DNA of 64,000 bases, taken from Tranquillimonas alkanivorans. GTDB taxonomy: Bacteria > Pseudomonadota > Alphaproteobacteria > Rhodobacterales > Rhodobacteraceae. The stretch spans positions 558,001 through 622,000 of the forward strand of contig NZ_FOXA01000001.1 of assembly GCF_900115595.1 (NCBI RefSeq), given 5' to 3'. Each line of letters begins with the position of its first letter. Positions within the stretch are counted from its first letter, which is position 1. The translations under genes were made by a program, and so were the position numbers. The notes beneath the pieces were generated by a model that made no database searches, was not told where the DNA came from, and saw only the letters and a program-made list of their open reading frames with translations. Of the stretch, positions 40,573 to 47,947 are shown in pieces.

Positions 40573-41420
40573 CGATCATCGGCTTCATCGGGTCGGTCTT
40601 CTCGCCCTGGTACCACTGGTCCGGGCGCGGCCGCCCGGAGGAACACTGCTGCTTCAACGTAGCCGGCTTCGGGCCGGGCTCGCGCTTCACCATGACCGAC
40701 CGGGGCGCAGACGCTCTGAGCACCAGCCGCGACACGCTGCGGATCGGGCCCAGCGCGATGCGCTGGACCGGCACGCGGCTCGAGATCGAGTTGGACGAGC
40801 GCGGCGCGCCCCCCGTTCCGAGGCGGGTGCGCGGGCGGGTGACGGTGACGCCAACAGCGGTGACCGACCGCGAACTGCTGCTGAGCCCGGACGGTGCGCA
40901 TGTCTGGCGCCCTTATGCCCCCGCCGCGCGGATGGAAGTCGAGATGAACGGCGTCCGCTGGAGCGGGCACGGCTACCTGGATGGCAATTTCGGCACCCGG
41001 CCGCTGGAGGACGACTTTTCATACTGGACGTGGGGGCGGTTCCCGATCCGGAGGGGTGCGACGTGCTTCTACGAGGCGGTGCGTCGGGACGGGACCGAGG
41101 CGAATGCCGCGCTGGCTTTCGACGCCGAAGGCGGCGTCACACGCACCGAGGCGCCGCCGCGCGCGCCCTTGCCGCCAACGCTGTGGCGCGTGCGGCGGGC
41201 GACCCGCGCCGATGCCGGATACGCGCCGCGCCAAGTGTGCAACATGCTCGATTCGCCGTTCTACTCCCGCGCCTCGGTCCGCACCCGGATCGACGGGGAA
41301 GAGACGGTAGGCATGCACGAGGCGCTGGACCTGGACCGGTTTCGCTCACCGCTGATCAAGCCGATGGTGGCGATGCGGGTGCCGCGGCGGGGGCGCTGGC
41401 GGCCCCGCGCTCAGTCCTGA
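40494..41420 (+). CDS. crtC: Carotenoid 1,2-hydratase (CrtC), start codon unclear
   Basis: Hydratase adding water across the C1,2 bond of neurosporene-type carotenoids. The conserved sequence starts at FHLDVPPGGYAWWYCDGISD, overlapping crtD, followed by GLTIIGFIGSVFSPWYHWSG, WRPYAPAARMEVEM and GHGYLDGNFGTRPLEDDF. About 308 residues from the first conserved codon. No ATG, GTG or TTG exists in this frame upstream of it. An ATG at 40490 is followed by one extra C; without that C it would give M-FHLDVPPGG. In-frame options are CTG at 40569, overlapping the crtD stop, or a late ATG at 40692. Start, frameshift or sequencing error is unresolved. The end overlaps the convergent marR gene by ten bases. 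Confidence 0.85.
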   Translation, partial: FHLDVPPGGYAWWYCDGISDDGSRGLTIIGFIGSVFSPWYHWSGRGRPEEHCCFNVAGFGPGSRFTMTDRGADALSTSRDTLRIGPSAMRWTGTRLEIELDERGAPPVPRRVRGRVTVTPTAVTDRELLLSPDGAHVWRPYAPAARMEVEMNGVRWSGHGYLDGNFGTRPLEDDFSYWTWGRFPIRRGATCFYEAVRRDGTEANAALAFDAEGGVTRTEAPPRAPLPPTLWRVRRATRADAGYAPRQVCNMLDSPFYSRASVRTRIDGEETVGMHEALDLDRFRSPLIKPMVAMRVPRRGRWRPRAQS

Positions 41421-41848
41421 TCGAAGCGCATCCGCACCTCGCGCAAGACACGCAGTGCGGCGCGCACCTTCTCGGCCCCGATGGAGGAGACGACGTCCTC
41501 GATGATCGGGCGGATCGCCTCGATCGCGGCGTCGCGCGCGGCCTGCCCAGCCGGGCTGATCGAGACGAATTTTCGCCGCGCGTCGTCCCAGTCGGGACGG
41601 ACATGCACGTGCCCGGCCCATTCCAGCTTGGTCAACGTGTTGGTCATCGCCCCGCGCGTCACGTGAAACGTCCGGGCCAGTTGCGCCGGACTCCTCTCCC
41701 CCGTCCGGGCGAGGTGGTTGAGGACCGAGAAGTGGCTGAGCTCCATGCCCTTTGGCAGCGCCTTGGACAGCCGCGTGCGAGCCAATTGGTCGGCCATGAA
41801 GATTTCGCTGAACAGCGCGACGGCGAGCGGGTCGTTGGGCTGGCTCAT
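41411..41848 (-). CDS. MarR-family transcriptional regulator
   Basis: 145-aa winged-helix regulator. The recognition region is SPAQLARTFHVTRGAMTNTL followed by the wing (WAGHVHVRPDWDDARRKFVS). N- and C-terminal helices would form the dimer. Its ATG overlaps the stop of the upstream nitrilase-like gene, so it is the last gene of the comF-grxC-nitrilase-marR operon, and its end overlaps crtC tail to tail. Ligand and targets unknown; a link to the PGC is only by position. Confidence 0.9.
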   Translation of the reverse strand: MSQPNDPLAVALFSEIFMADQLARTRLSKALPKGMELSHFSVLNHLARTGERSPAQLARTFHVTRGAMTNTLTKLEWAGHVHVRPDWDDARRKFVSISPAGQAARDAAIEAIRPIIEDVVSSIGAEKVRAALRVLREVRMRFDQD

Positions 41849-42675
41849 GGGCCGTCGAACGGCCTGTCATGGGTCAGCGAGGGAACCTTGCGCCGCGCGG
41901 CTTCCACCTGCGCGAGGTCCAGGTCGACCAGCGTCACCCCCGGCTCGGTGCCCGCGTCGGCGATGACCTCGCCCCAGGGCGCGACGGCAAGGGAATGGCC
42001 GTGGGTCTTGCGCGGTTTGCCCCACGATGCCGCGTGCTCCCCGGTCTGGGCGGGGGCCAGAACGAATGCGCCGGTCTCGATGGCGCGGGCGCGCAGCAGG
42101 CTTTCCCAGTGCGCCGCCCCCGTGACGGGCGAAAACGCCGCCGGGACGGTGATGATCTGCGCCCCGCCCTTGCCCAGCGCGCGGTAGAGGTGCGGGAAAC
42201 GGAGGTCGTAGCACACGGTCAAGCCTATCTTCGCCAGCGGCGTGTCGGCCAGCACCGCGCGAGTGCCGGGCCGAAAGCCGGCGGATTCGCGGTAGGTCTC
42301 GCTTTCCGACACCTGCACGTCGAACATGTGAATCTTGTCGTAGCGCGCGGAGATTTCTCCGTCCGGCCCGATCAGGAACGACCGGTTGGCGAAGCGCCCG
42401 TCCGCGTCATGCGTCTTCAGCGCGAGAGAACCGATCAGCAACCATCGCCCGAGCGCCGCCGCATCCTCTCGCAAGGCGGCAAGGGTCGGGTCGTCGTCCT
42501 CGTGGCGCAGCACCTGCGCCTGGCGGGTGCGGCTGGCCGAGACGCAGTTCGTGACTTCCGGTGTCAGGATCAGCTCGGCCCCTGCCTCGGCCGCCGCGCG
42601 CACGTGGTCACGCGTAACCGGCGAATTGGCCTCGGGGTCGTCCGACGAGGTAAGCTGGATCAGCGCCGCGCGCAT
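41845..42675 (-). CDS. Carbon-nitrogen hydrolase (Nit/deaminated-glutathione amidase type)
   Basis: 276-aa nitrilase-superfamily amidase. The Glu-Lys-Cys triad is recognisable: Glu in ELILTPEVTN, Lys in RYDKIHMFDVQV and Cys in IGLTVCYDLRFPHLYRAL. Close to bacterial Nit proteins that repair deaminated glutathione or act as omega-amidase. Its neighbour is glutaredoxin, two genes of thiol metabolism side by side. ATG at 42675 three bases after the glutaredoxin stop. Confidence 0.9.
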   Translation of the reverse strand: MRAALIQLTSSDDPEANSPVTRDHVRAAAEAGAELILTPEVTNCVSASRTRQAQVLRHEDDDPTLAALREDAAALGRWLLIGSLALKTHDADGRFANRSFLIGPDGEISARYDKIHMFDVQVSESETYRESAGFRPGTRAVLADTPLAKIGLTVCYDLRFPHLYRALGKGGAQIITVPAAFSPVTGAAHWESLLRARAIETGAFVLAPAQTGEHAASWGKPRKTHGHSLAVAPWGEVIADAGTEPGVTLVDLDLAQVEAARRKVPSLTHDRPFDGP

Positions 42676-42678
42676 GGC

Positions 42679-42936
42679 TCAGGCGGCGAGCATCTGGTCG
42701 AGCTTGCCGGCCCGTTCCAGCGCGTATAGCTCGTCGCATCCGCCGACATGCGTCTCGCCGATGAAGATCTGCGGAACCGTGTGGCGTCCGTTGGCGCGCT
42801 GCATCATCGCCTTGCGGTCGTCCGGGTCGCGCGACACGTCGATCTCGGCAAAGCTCGCGCCCTTCTCGTTCAGAAGTCGCTTCGCAGCGTGGCAGAAGCC
42901 GCAGGTCGGAGAGGTGTAGATGTCGATCTTCGGCAT
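42679..42936 (-). CDS. grxC: Glutaredoxin 3
   Basis: 85-aa dithiol glutaredoxin, glutathione-dependent disulfide reductase. Active site CGFCHAAK (a C-x-x-C variant of CPYC), glutathione-binding TVPQIFIGETHVGGCDEL. N-terminus MPKIDIYTSPT. Lies between comF and the nitrilase gene in one operon. Confidence 0.93.
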   Translation of the reverse strand: MPKIDIYTSPTCGFCHAAKRLLNEKGASFAEIDVSRDPDDRKAMMQRANGRHTVPQIFIGETHVGGCDELYALERAGKLDQMLAA

Positions 42937-42968
42937 GGGGTCCTCGGATTTGTGGTGTTCCCGTGAAC

Positions 42969-43685
42969 CTAGGCATCCTTGACCACGCGCGCCAGTGTCG
43001 CGACCGAAACGCTGCTCGCACCTGCGGCGCGGCACGCCTCGGTCGCGGCGGCAAGCGTCGCGCCCGAGGTCATCACGTCGTCCACCAGCAGCACGTCCGC
43101 CCCGTCCAAAGTGGTTCCGTGGCGCGGGTGCGGGCGGATGACGTCGGCCTGGTTCGCGAACCGCTGTCCAACCGTCATGCCGTCCTGCACGGGGGTCCGT
43201 CGCACGCGCATCAGTGCCTGCGGCCGGGGCGTCGCGCCTGTTACACGCGCCAGCGCCAGCGCCAGCAGGGCGGCTTGGTTGTACCGGCGACGCAGGCGGC
43301 GGGTCCAGTGGATCGGGACCGGCACGATCGCCTGCCCCTCGTGCAGCACCGGCGCCGCCGCAGAGGCGAGCCAGCGTCCGGCGGGCCGCACGAGGTCGAG
43401 CCGGTCGGCATGCTTCAGGGACAGGACCATTCGCCGCGCGCGGTCGCGGTATAGGAACGCTGCGCGTCCCCGGGACCAAGGGCGCGCGATACTCATGCAG
43501 TCGTCGCAGTGGACGCCGTGGCCCGGATCCTCGCCGGGCAGCGGTGCGCCGCACAGATCGCAGACGAGGCCGCGGATGAAGGGTGTGTCGCGCCAGCACG
43601 GACCGCACAGCGCGCCCGGTCCTTCGACCAGGGTGCCGCACATCGCGCACTGGTGCGGGTAGATCAGGTTCAGAAGGCTTTGCAT
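42969..43685 (-). CDS. ComF-family double zinc ribbon / phosphoribosyltransferase-like protein
   Basis: 238 aa. The N-terminal zinc ribbons have cysteine pairs CAMCGTLVEGPGALCGPCW and CDLCGAPLPG, with a third group near VHCDDCMS. The C-terminal PRTase domain has the PRPP loop DVLLVDDVMTSGATLAAATE. The homologue in naturally competent bacteria helps DNA uptake; in alphaproteobacteria the role is not well defined. First gene of its operon, diverging from the methyltransferase at 43716 over 30 bases. Confidence 0.9.
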   Translation of the reverse strand: MQSLLNLIYPHQCAMCGTLVEGPGALCGPCWRDTPFIRGLVCDLCGAPLPGEDPGHGVHCDDCMSIARPWSRGRAAFLYRDRARRMVLSLKHADRLDLVRPAGRWLASAAAPVLHEGQAIVPVPIHWTRRLRRRYNQAALLALALARVTGATPRPQALMRVRRTPVQDGMTVGQRFANQADVIRPHPRHGTTLDGADVLLVDDVMTSGATLAAATEACRAAGASSVSVATLARVVKDA

Positions 43686-43715
43686 CCGCGCCTCCGCCGC
43701 CTATGTCGCGCGGTG

Positions 43716-44561
43716 ATGCAACGCCCGCCCGAACTCACCGACCGCCACGCCCTGTCCGCCCACCGCCGCCGCGCCGCCCGGATGGACGAGCCGGCGTGGT
43801 TCCTGCACGACGAGGCGAAGCTCGAGCTTCAGGAGAGGCTGAGCGAGGTTAACAGGACGTTCACCGACGCCGCGTTGGTGACCGGGCACCCCGAGCTTTG
43901 GCGCGACGCCGTGCCGGGGGCCCGGGTGGTCGAGGACACGGACGTCCTGGACCTGGCCCCACAATCCCTCGACCTGCTGGTCCACGCCATGTCGCTGCAC
44001 TGGGCGAACGATCCGGTGGGGCAACTGGTACAGGCGCTGCGGGCGCTGCGGCCCGACGGGCTGTTCGTGGGCGTGATGTTCGGCGGACAGACCCTTTCGG
44101 AACTGCGAACCGCGCTGGCCGAGGCCGAGGCGCGGGTGACGGGCGGGCTGTCGCCGCGCGTGGCTCCGATGGCCGAGATCCGCGACCTTGGCGGCCTGCT
44201 GCAGCGGGCGGGCTTCGCGCTTCCGGTGGCGGATTCTCTGAAGCTGCCGGTGCGCTATCGCTCGGCGCTGCACCTGATGCACGACCTGCGCGCGATGGGC
44301 GAGACCAACGCGCTCGCCGCCCGCGATCGGCGCGCCCCGCCTCGCGCGCTGTTCGGCGCGTGTGAGGCCGTATATGCAGAGAACTTCACCGACGGCGACC
44401 GCATGCTCGCCACCTTCGAGCTGGTGTTCCTGGCAGGGTGGGCGCCGGACGAGAGCCAGCAGAAACCGCTGCGGCCGGGATCGGCGCAGCAGCGCCTGGC
44501 TGATGCGCTGGGAGTCGAGGAGAAACCGGCCGAAGATGATGCGACGGCCCGCCGCGATTGA
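43716..44561 (+). CDS. SAM-dependent methyltransferase-like protein (BioC/NDUFAF5 type)
   Basis: 281 aa, similar in layout to the NDUFAF5/BioC-like proteins found beside comF in alphaproteobacteria. N-terminus MQRPPELTDRHALSAHRRRA and LSLHWANDPVGQLVQALRAL-like core (here AMSLHWANDPVG) after DVLDLAPQSLDLLV; C-terminal FTDGDRMLATFELVFLAGWA. The canonical glycine-rich SAM motif is weak. ATG at 43716; an adjacent in-frame GTG at 43713 is possible. Confidence 0.8.
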   Translation: MQRPPELTDRHALSAHRRRAARMDEPAWFLHDEAKLELQERLSEVNRTFTDAALVTGHPELWRDAVPGARVVEDTDVLDLAPQSLDLLVHAMSLHWANDPVGQLVQALRALRPDGLFVGVMFGGQTLSELRTALAEAEARVTGGLSPRVAPMAEIRDLGGLLQRAGFALPVADSLKLPVRYRSALHLMHDLRAMGETNALAARDRRAPPRALFGACEAVYAENFTDGDRMLATFELVFLAGWAPDESQQKPLRPGSAQQRLADALGVEEKPAEDDATARRD

Positions 44562-44623
44562 TAATCCGGCAGACTCCGTTATGTCCCCCGGAAGTTTCAT
44601 GTGAAAACGGTACGGAAGTGTCG

Positions 44624-45718
44624 ATGCTGGATGCGAAGACCCCGGGCGCGACGACGCGCTCCTCCACGCCGCGCGAGGCCGAGCGGCCGGCCCACGCGCC
44701 CGCCGATCACCCCAAGATCAAGCCGGCCCGCGTGGGCATCCTGCTGGCCAACCTCGGCACGCCGGACGGCTATGACTACTGGTCGATGCGCCGCTACCTG
44801 AACGAATTCCTGTCGGATCGGCGAGTGATCGATTACTCGCCCTGGATCTGGCAGCCGCTGCTGCAACTGGTGATCCTGACCAAGCGCCCGTTTTCTTCGG
44901 GTGAGGCGTACAAGTCGATCTGGAACGAAGAGGCTGGTGAGAGCCCGCTGATGACGATCACCAGGTCGCAGACCGCGAAGATCGCCGCGGCGATGAAGGC
45001 GAAGTACGGCGACGATGTCGTGGTAGACTTCTGCATGCGCTACGGCAATCCGTCGACCAAGTCGAAAGTGCGCGAAATGGCCGAGGCCGGCTGCCGCAAG
45101 ATCCTGTTCTTCCCGCTTTACCCGCAATACGCGGGCGCGACGACGGCGACGGCCAACGACCAGTTCTTCCGCGCGCTGATGGACGAGAAGTGGCAGCCGC
45201 CAGTGCGCACTGTCCCCGCCTATTACGAAGAACCCGTCTATATTGACGCGCTCGCGCAGTCGGTGCAGCGGGCCTATGCCAAGTTGGACCACGAGCCGGA
45301 CGTGCTGGTGACTTCGTACCACGGCGTGCCCGAGCGCTATTTGATGGAAGGCGACCCCTATCACTGCCAGTGCCAGAAGACGACGCGCCTGCTGCGCGAG
45401 AAGCTGGGCTGGGACAAGGACCGGGTCGTGACCACTTTTCAGTCGCGCTTCGGCCCCGAGGAATGGCTGAAGCCTTATACGGTGGAAGAGGTCGCGCGGC
45501 TGGCGAAAGCCGGGAAGAAGCGCATCGCCATTATGGCGCCCGCGTTCTCGGCCGACTGCGTCGAGACGCTGGAAGAGATCAACGAAGAGATCCGGGAAAG
45601 CTTCGAAGAGGCCGGGGGCGAGGAATTCACCTACATTCCCTGCCTCAATGACGACGAGGCGCATGTTACGGCGCTGTCGAAGGTGATCGAGGACAATCTG
45701 AGGGGCTGGATGGGCTGA
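44624..45718 (+). CDS. hemH: Ferrochelatase
   Basis: Inserts Fe2+ into protoporphyrin IX, the branch opposite to Mg-chelatase. 364 aa from the ATG at 44624 (MLDAKTPGATTRSSTPREAE); upstream codons to 44558 lack a ribosome site. Landmarks: GILLANLGTPDGYDYWSMRR, LFFPLYPQYAGATTATANDQ, VTSYHGVPERYLMEGDPYHC with the catalytic His, and FQSRFGPEEWLKPYT, APAFSADCVETLEEI. Followed by a strong terminator. Confidence 0.96.
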   Translation: MLDAKTPGATTRSSTPREAERPAHAPADHPKIKPARVGILLANLGTPDGYDYWSMRRYLNEFLSDRRVIDYSPWIWQPLLQLVILTKRPFSSGEAYKSIWNEEAGESPLMTITRSQTAKIAAAMKAKYGDDVVVDFCMRYGNPSTKSKVREMAEAGCRKILFFPLYPQYAGATTATANDQFFRALMDEKWQPPVRTVPAYYEEPVYIDALAQSVQRAYAKLDHEPDVLVTSYHGVPERYLMEGDPYHCQCQKTTRLLREKLGWDKDRVVTTFQSRFGPEEWLKPYTVEEVARLAKAGKKRIAIMAPAFSADCVETLEEINEEIRESFEEAGGEEFTYIPCLNDDEAHVTALSKVIEDNLRGWMG

Positions 45719-45744
45719 CGCCCGTCCGGCCTGAGCCAAAAATA

Positions 45745-45780
45745 AAGGCGGCAGGGGCAGGCCCCGCCGCCTTGTTTTTT
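45745..45780 (+). terminator. Rho-independent terminator after hemH
   Basis: AAGGCGGC / GCCGCCTT outer stem, GGGG / CCCC inner stem, then GTTTTTT. It begins 26 bases after the hemH stop. The complement has an A-rich lead and T-poor tail, so it mainly serves hemH, though the hairpin may also stop the convergent small gene. Confidence 0.9.
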
Positions 45781-45796
45781 GCGTGGATGACCGCGA

Positions 45797-45979
45797 TCAG
45801 CCGTTGGCGGCCACGGCGGCGACCACCGCGAGAACCAGCAGCGGAACCACGAAGCCGCCCGAAGCCGACTGCGTTTCCTCGACAATCACGGGAGCTTCCA
45901 TCACCGGCTCGGCAAGACCGCCAGCAAAAGCCGAGGTGGCGGCGACCGAGAGGGCGGCGGCGAGTGCGAACTTCTTCAT
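45797..45979 (-). CDS. Small exported, membrane-anchored protein of unknown function
   Basis: 60 aa: a signal peptide (MKKFALAAALSVAATSAFAG), about 20 mostly acidic and polar residues (EPVMEAPVIVEETQSASG), then a C-terminal hydrophobic helix (VVPLLVLAVVAAVAANG). I recognise similar tiny proteins beside hemH in Rhodobacteraceae, sometimes mislabelled ferrochelatase, but no function is known to me. ATG at 45979. A 7-bp hairpin (CTGCCGC / GCGGCAG at 46003-46024) is in its leader. Convergent with hemH across the terminator. Confidence 0.75.
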   Translation of the reverse strand: MKKFALAAALSVAATSAFAGGLAEPVMEAPVIVEETQSASGGFVVPLLVLAVVAAVAANG

Positions 45980-46123
45980 TCTGTCCTCCAGTGTAAGCTG
46001 CCCTGCCGCTACGTCCGGCGGCAGGTACAGTAATCGTAGCGTACAAAAGCTGTATAACCAGCAACTTGCACGACTCGAAAAGTCACCGAAGCGACCGAAG
46101 GTTCCGATTCCGCTTCCGCGTGG

Positions 46124-46720
46124 TCAAATAAGCAACACCTGCGTCCCCGACCGAGCAAGACCAAAGAGCTCGGCGATGTGCTCGTTGTAGAGCCCGATGC
46201 AACCGTTGGACGATCGGCGGCCGATCTTGCGCGTGTCGTGGGTGCCGTGGATGCGGTAGTACGTCCAGCCCAGGTACAGCGCGTGCGTGCCCAGCGGGTT
46301 GTCGGGCCCCGGCGGGACGTAGTCTGGCCATTCCGGGTTGCGCTGCTTCATGGACGGTGTCGGCCGCCAGTCCGGTCCCTCGACCTTGCGCACGACCGAG
46401 GTGCGGCCGCGGCGGGTCAAGTCCTCGGTCATCGGGACAGAAGTGGGATAGAGCTTATAGATACCGCCGGACTCGTTCCAGAAGTGCAGCGCACGCGAGG
46501 TGATGTCGACCAGAATGGCGCCGTTGCGCAAGTCGTCGAAATACGGCTGCCAGTCGAGCGCGCGAAAGCTCGACGCGTTGCGGCGGACGGAGTCGCCGGC
46601 GGTCGGGCGATACTCGGTGCTGCTCTGCGCCAAAGCAGGTGCAGCGAGAAGTGCAACGGTCGCCGTCGCGCCGCCCAGGATCGCGCGCCTGCCGACGGTT
46701 CCTTTGGTGTCACTGGCCAT
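46124..46720 (-). CDS. L,D-transpeptidase (YkuD), exported by Tat-type signal
   Basis: 198 aa from the ATG at 46720 (MASDTKGTVGRRAILGGATA), chosen because GGAGG stands seven bases upstream; an ATG at 46726 is too close to it. Signal peptide with twin arginine, then YkuD domain: ILVDITSRALHFWNESGG, PSMKQRNPEWPDYVPPGPDN, His in YYRIHGTHDTRKIG and nucleophile Cys in RSSNGCIGLYNEHI. Paralogue of the PGC enzyme at 28350. Divergent from the CAP lipoprotein gene. Confidence 0.9.
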   Translation of the reverse strand: MASDTKGTVGRRAILGGATATVALLAAPALAQSSTEYRPTAGDSVRRNASSFRALDWQPYFDDLRNGAILVDITSRALHFWNESGGIYKLYPTSVPMTEDLTRRGRTSVVRKVEGPDWRPTPSMKQRNPEWPDYVPPGPDNPLGTHALYLGWTYYRIHGTHDTRKIGRRSSNGCIGLYNEHIAELFGLARSGTQVLLI

Positions 46721-46888
46721 GGACATGCCTCCGGGCTGATTGGGACAGGGCAACAACGAACTTACTTCGCGTCCGGTTGCCGGACAATCCGCCCCGGCAT
46801 CAAAACGCCGGTCGCGGCGCCACCGGGTTTGAACCGGCGGAGGATTGCCAGTATCCATCTCCCGACCAGAGGGAACGACGAACCATCC

Positions 46889-47401
46889 ATGACACGAAGA
46901 ATTGCCCTATTCCTGCCGCTGCTTGCGGCATTGGCGGCGTGCGCCACCCCGCCGCCCCCGCAGCTCGGCCCGGACGGACAGCCGTTGCCGCAGCTTTACC
47001 AGATCTCTCAGTCCGACGAGAACCAGGTGCGGTTCCGCATGCTCGACGCGGTCAACGCGCTGCGCCAGGCGGATGGCGCGCCGCCGCTCGAGCTGGATTC
47101 GGAGCTCACAGCCGCCGCCGCGACGCATTCACGCGACATGAGCATCCAGAACCGGCCGTGGCATTTCGGCTCGGACGGATCATCCCCGCTCGACCGGGTG
47201 CGGCGCGTGGGCTACCGCGGCGACATGCTGGGCGAGAACATCTCGGAAAGCTACGAGACCGAACTCCAGACGCTTGCCGCGTGGATGGACGATCCGGCCA
47301 CGGCGGACATCATCCTCGACCCCCGCGCGCGCGACATGGGCTTCGCGTGGTTCCAGGAGCCCAACGGCAAGATCTGGTGGACGCTGGTCACGGGCGCCTG
47401 A
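46889..47401 (+). CDS. CAP-domain (SCP-like) lipoprotein
   Basis: 170 aa with a lipobox (LLAALAAC, Cys18) and a CAP/SCP domain: LDAVNALRQADGAPPLELDS, AAATHSRDMSIQNRPWHFGS, LGENISESYET, TADIILDPRARDMGFAWF. In bacteria CAP proteins are extracellular and often connected to cell-wall processes. Flanked on both sides by L,D-transpeptidases, which suggests an envelope role. Confidence 0.88.
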   Translation: MTRRIALFLPLLAALAACATPPPPQLGPDGQPLPQLYQISQSDENQVRFRMLDAVNALRQADGAPPLELDSELTAAAATHSRDMSIQNRPWHFGSDGSSPLDRVRRVGYRGDMLGENISESYETELQTLAAWMDDPATADIILDPRARDMGFAWFQEPNGKIWWTLVTGA

Positions 47402-47414
47402 TGGCGCCGGTCCC

Positions 47415-47915
47415 TCACGGGTGGATCGAGATCGGCGTGCCGTCCTTCACCATGGCATAGATCTCTTCGATCTCGTCGTCGGTGACGGCGATGCAGCCCC
47501 AGGTCCAGTCGCGCGGGCTGCCGCGTTCATAGCTCGGGCCCCGGCCGTGAATGAAGATGTCGCCGCCGGGGCTGAAGCCCAGCGCCTGCGCCTCGGCCAT
47601 ATCCCGCGGATCGGGATAGGAGATGCCGATCGAAAGGTGGTACTTGCTGTTCGGGTTGCGCTTGTCGATCAGGTAGTGCCCTTCGGGCGTGCGCCCGTCG
47701 CCCTCGACCTGCTTGTCGCCCTCGGGCGCCCAGCCCAGCCCGATCTCGTACGCTTTCAGAGCGTAGGGGCCGTGCATCAGAAGCAACTGCCGCTGGCCCT
47801 TGAGTACGTGGATCCGCGTCACCTCCGGCCCGTCATAGGTCCGGAATTTCGATCCGCCACAGCCTGCCACCGTAACGACCAGGGCCAGAAGGCCCAGCGC
47901 CCGAAGAAATCTCAT
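47415..47915 (-). CDS. L,D-transpeptidase / YafK-like lipoprotein
   Basis: 166 aa; lipobox at the start (LALVVTVAGC) and a YkuD-type domain with KGQRQLLLMHGPYALKAYEI, GDGRTPEGHYLIDKRNPNSK, His in GGDIFIHGRGPSYERG and Cys in WTWGCIAVTDDEIEEIY. The overall layout is that of YafK/DpaA-like members, some of which cleave rather than make wall cross-links. Convergent with the CAP gene across 13 bases. Confidence 0.87.
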   Translation of the reverse strand: MRFLRALGLLALVVTVAGCGGSKFRTYDGPEVTRIHVLKGQRQLLLMHGPYALKAYEIGLGWAPEGDKQVEGDGRTPEGHYLIDKRNPNSKYHLSIGISYPDPRDMAEAQALGFSPGGDIFIHGRGPSYERGSPRDWTWGCIAVTDDEIEEIYAMVKDGTPISIHP

Positions 47916-47947
47916 CGCCGTCCTGCCTGCTCTTGTTTTGCAGGCGA

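Noticed and set aside
40490-42187. 565-codon frame starting at ATG 40490
   Set aside because: Out of frame with crtC and then antisense to marR and the nitrilase; only its ATG is of interest, as the possible displaced crtC start.
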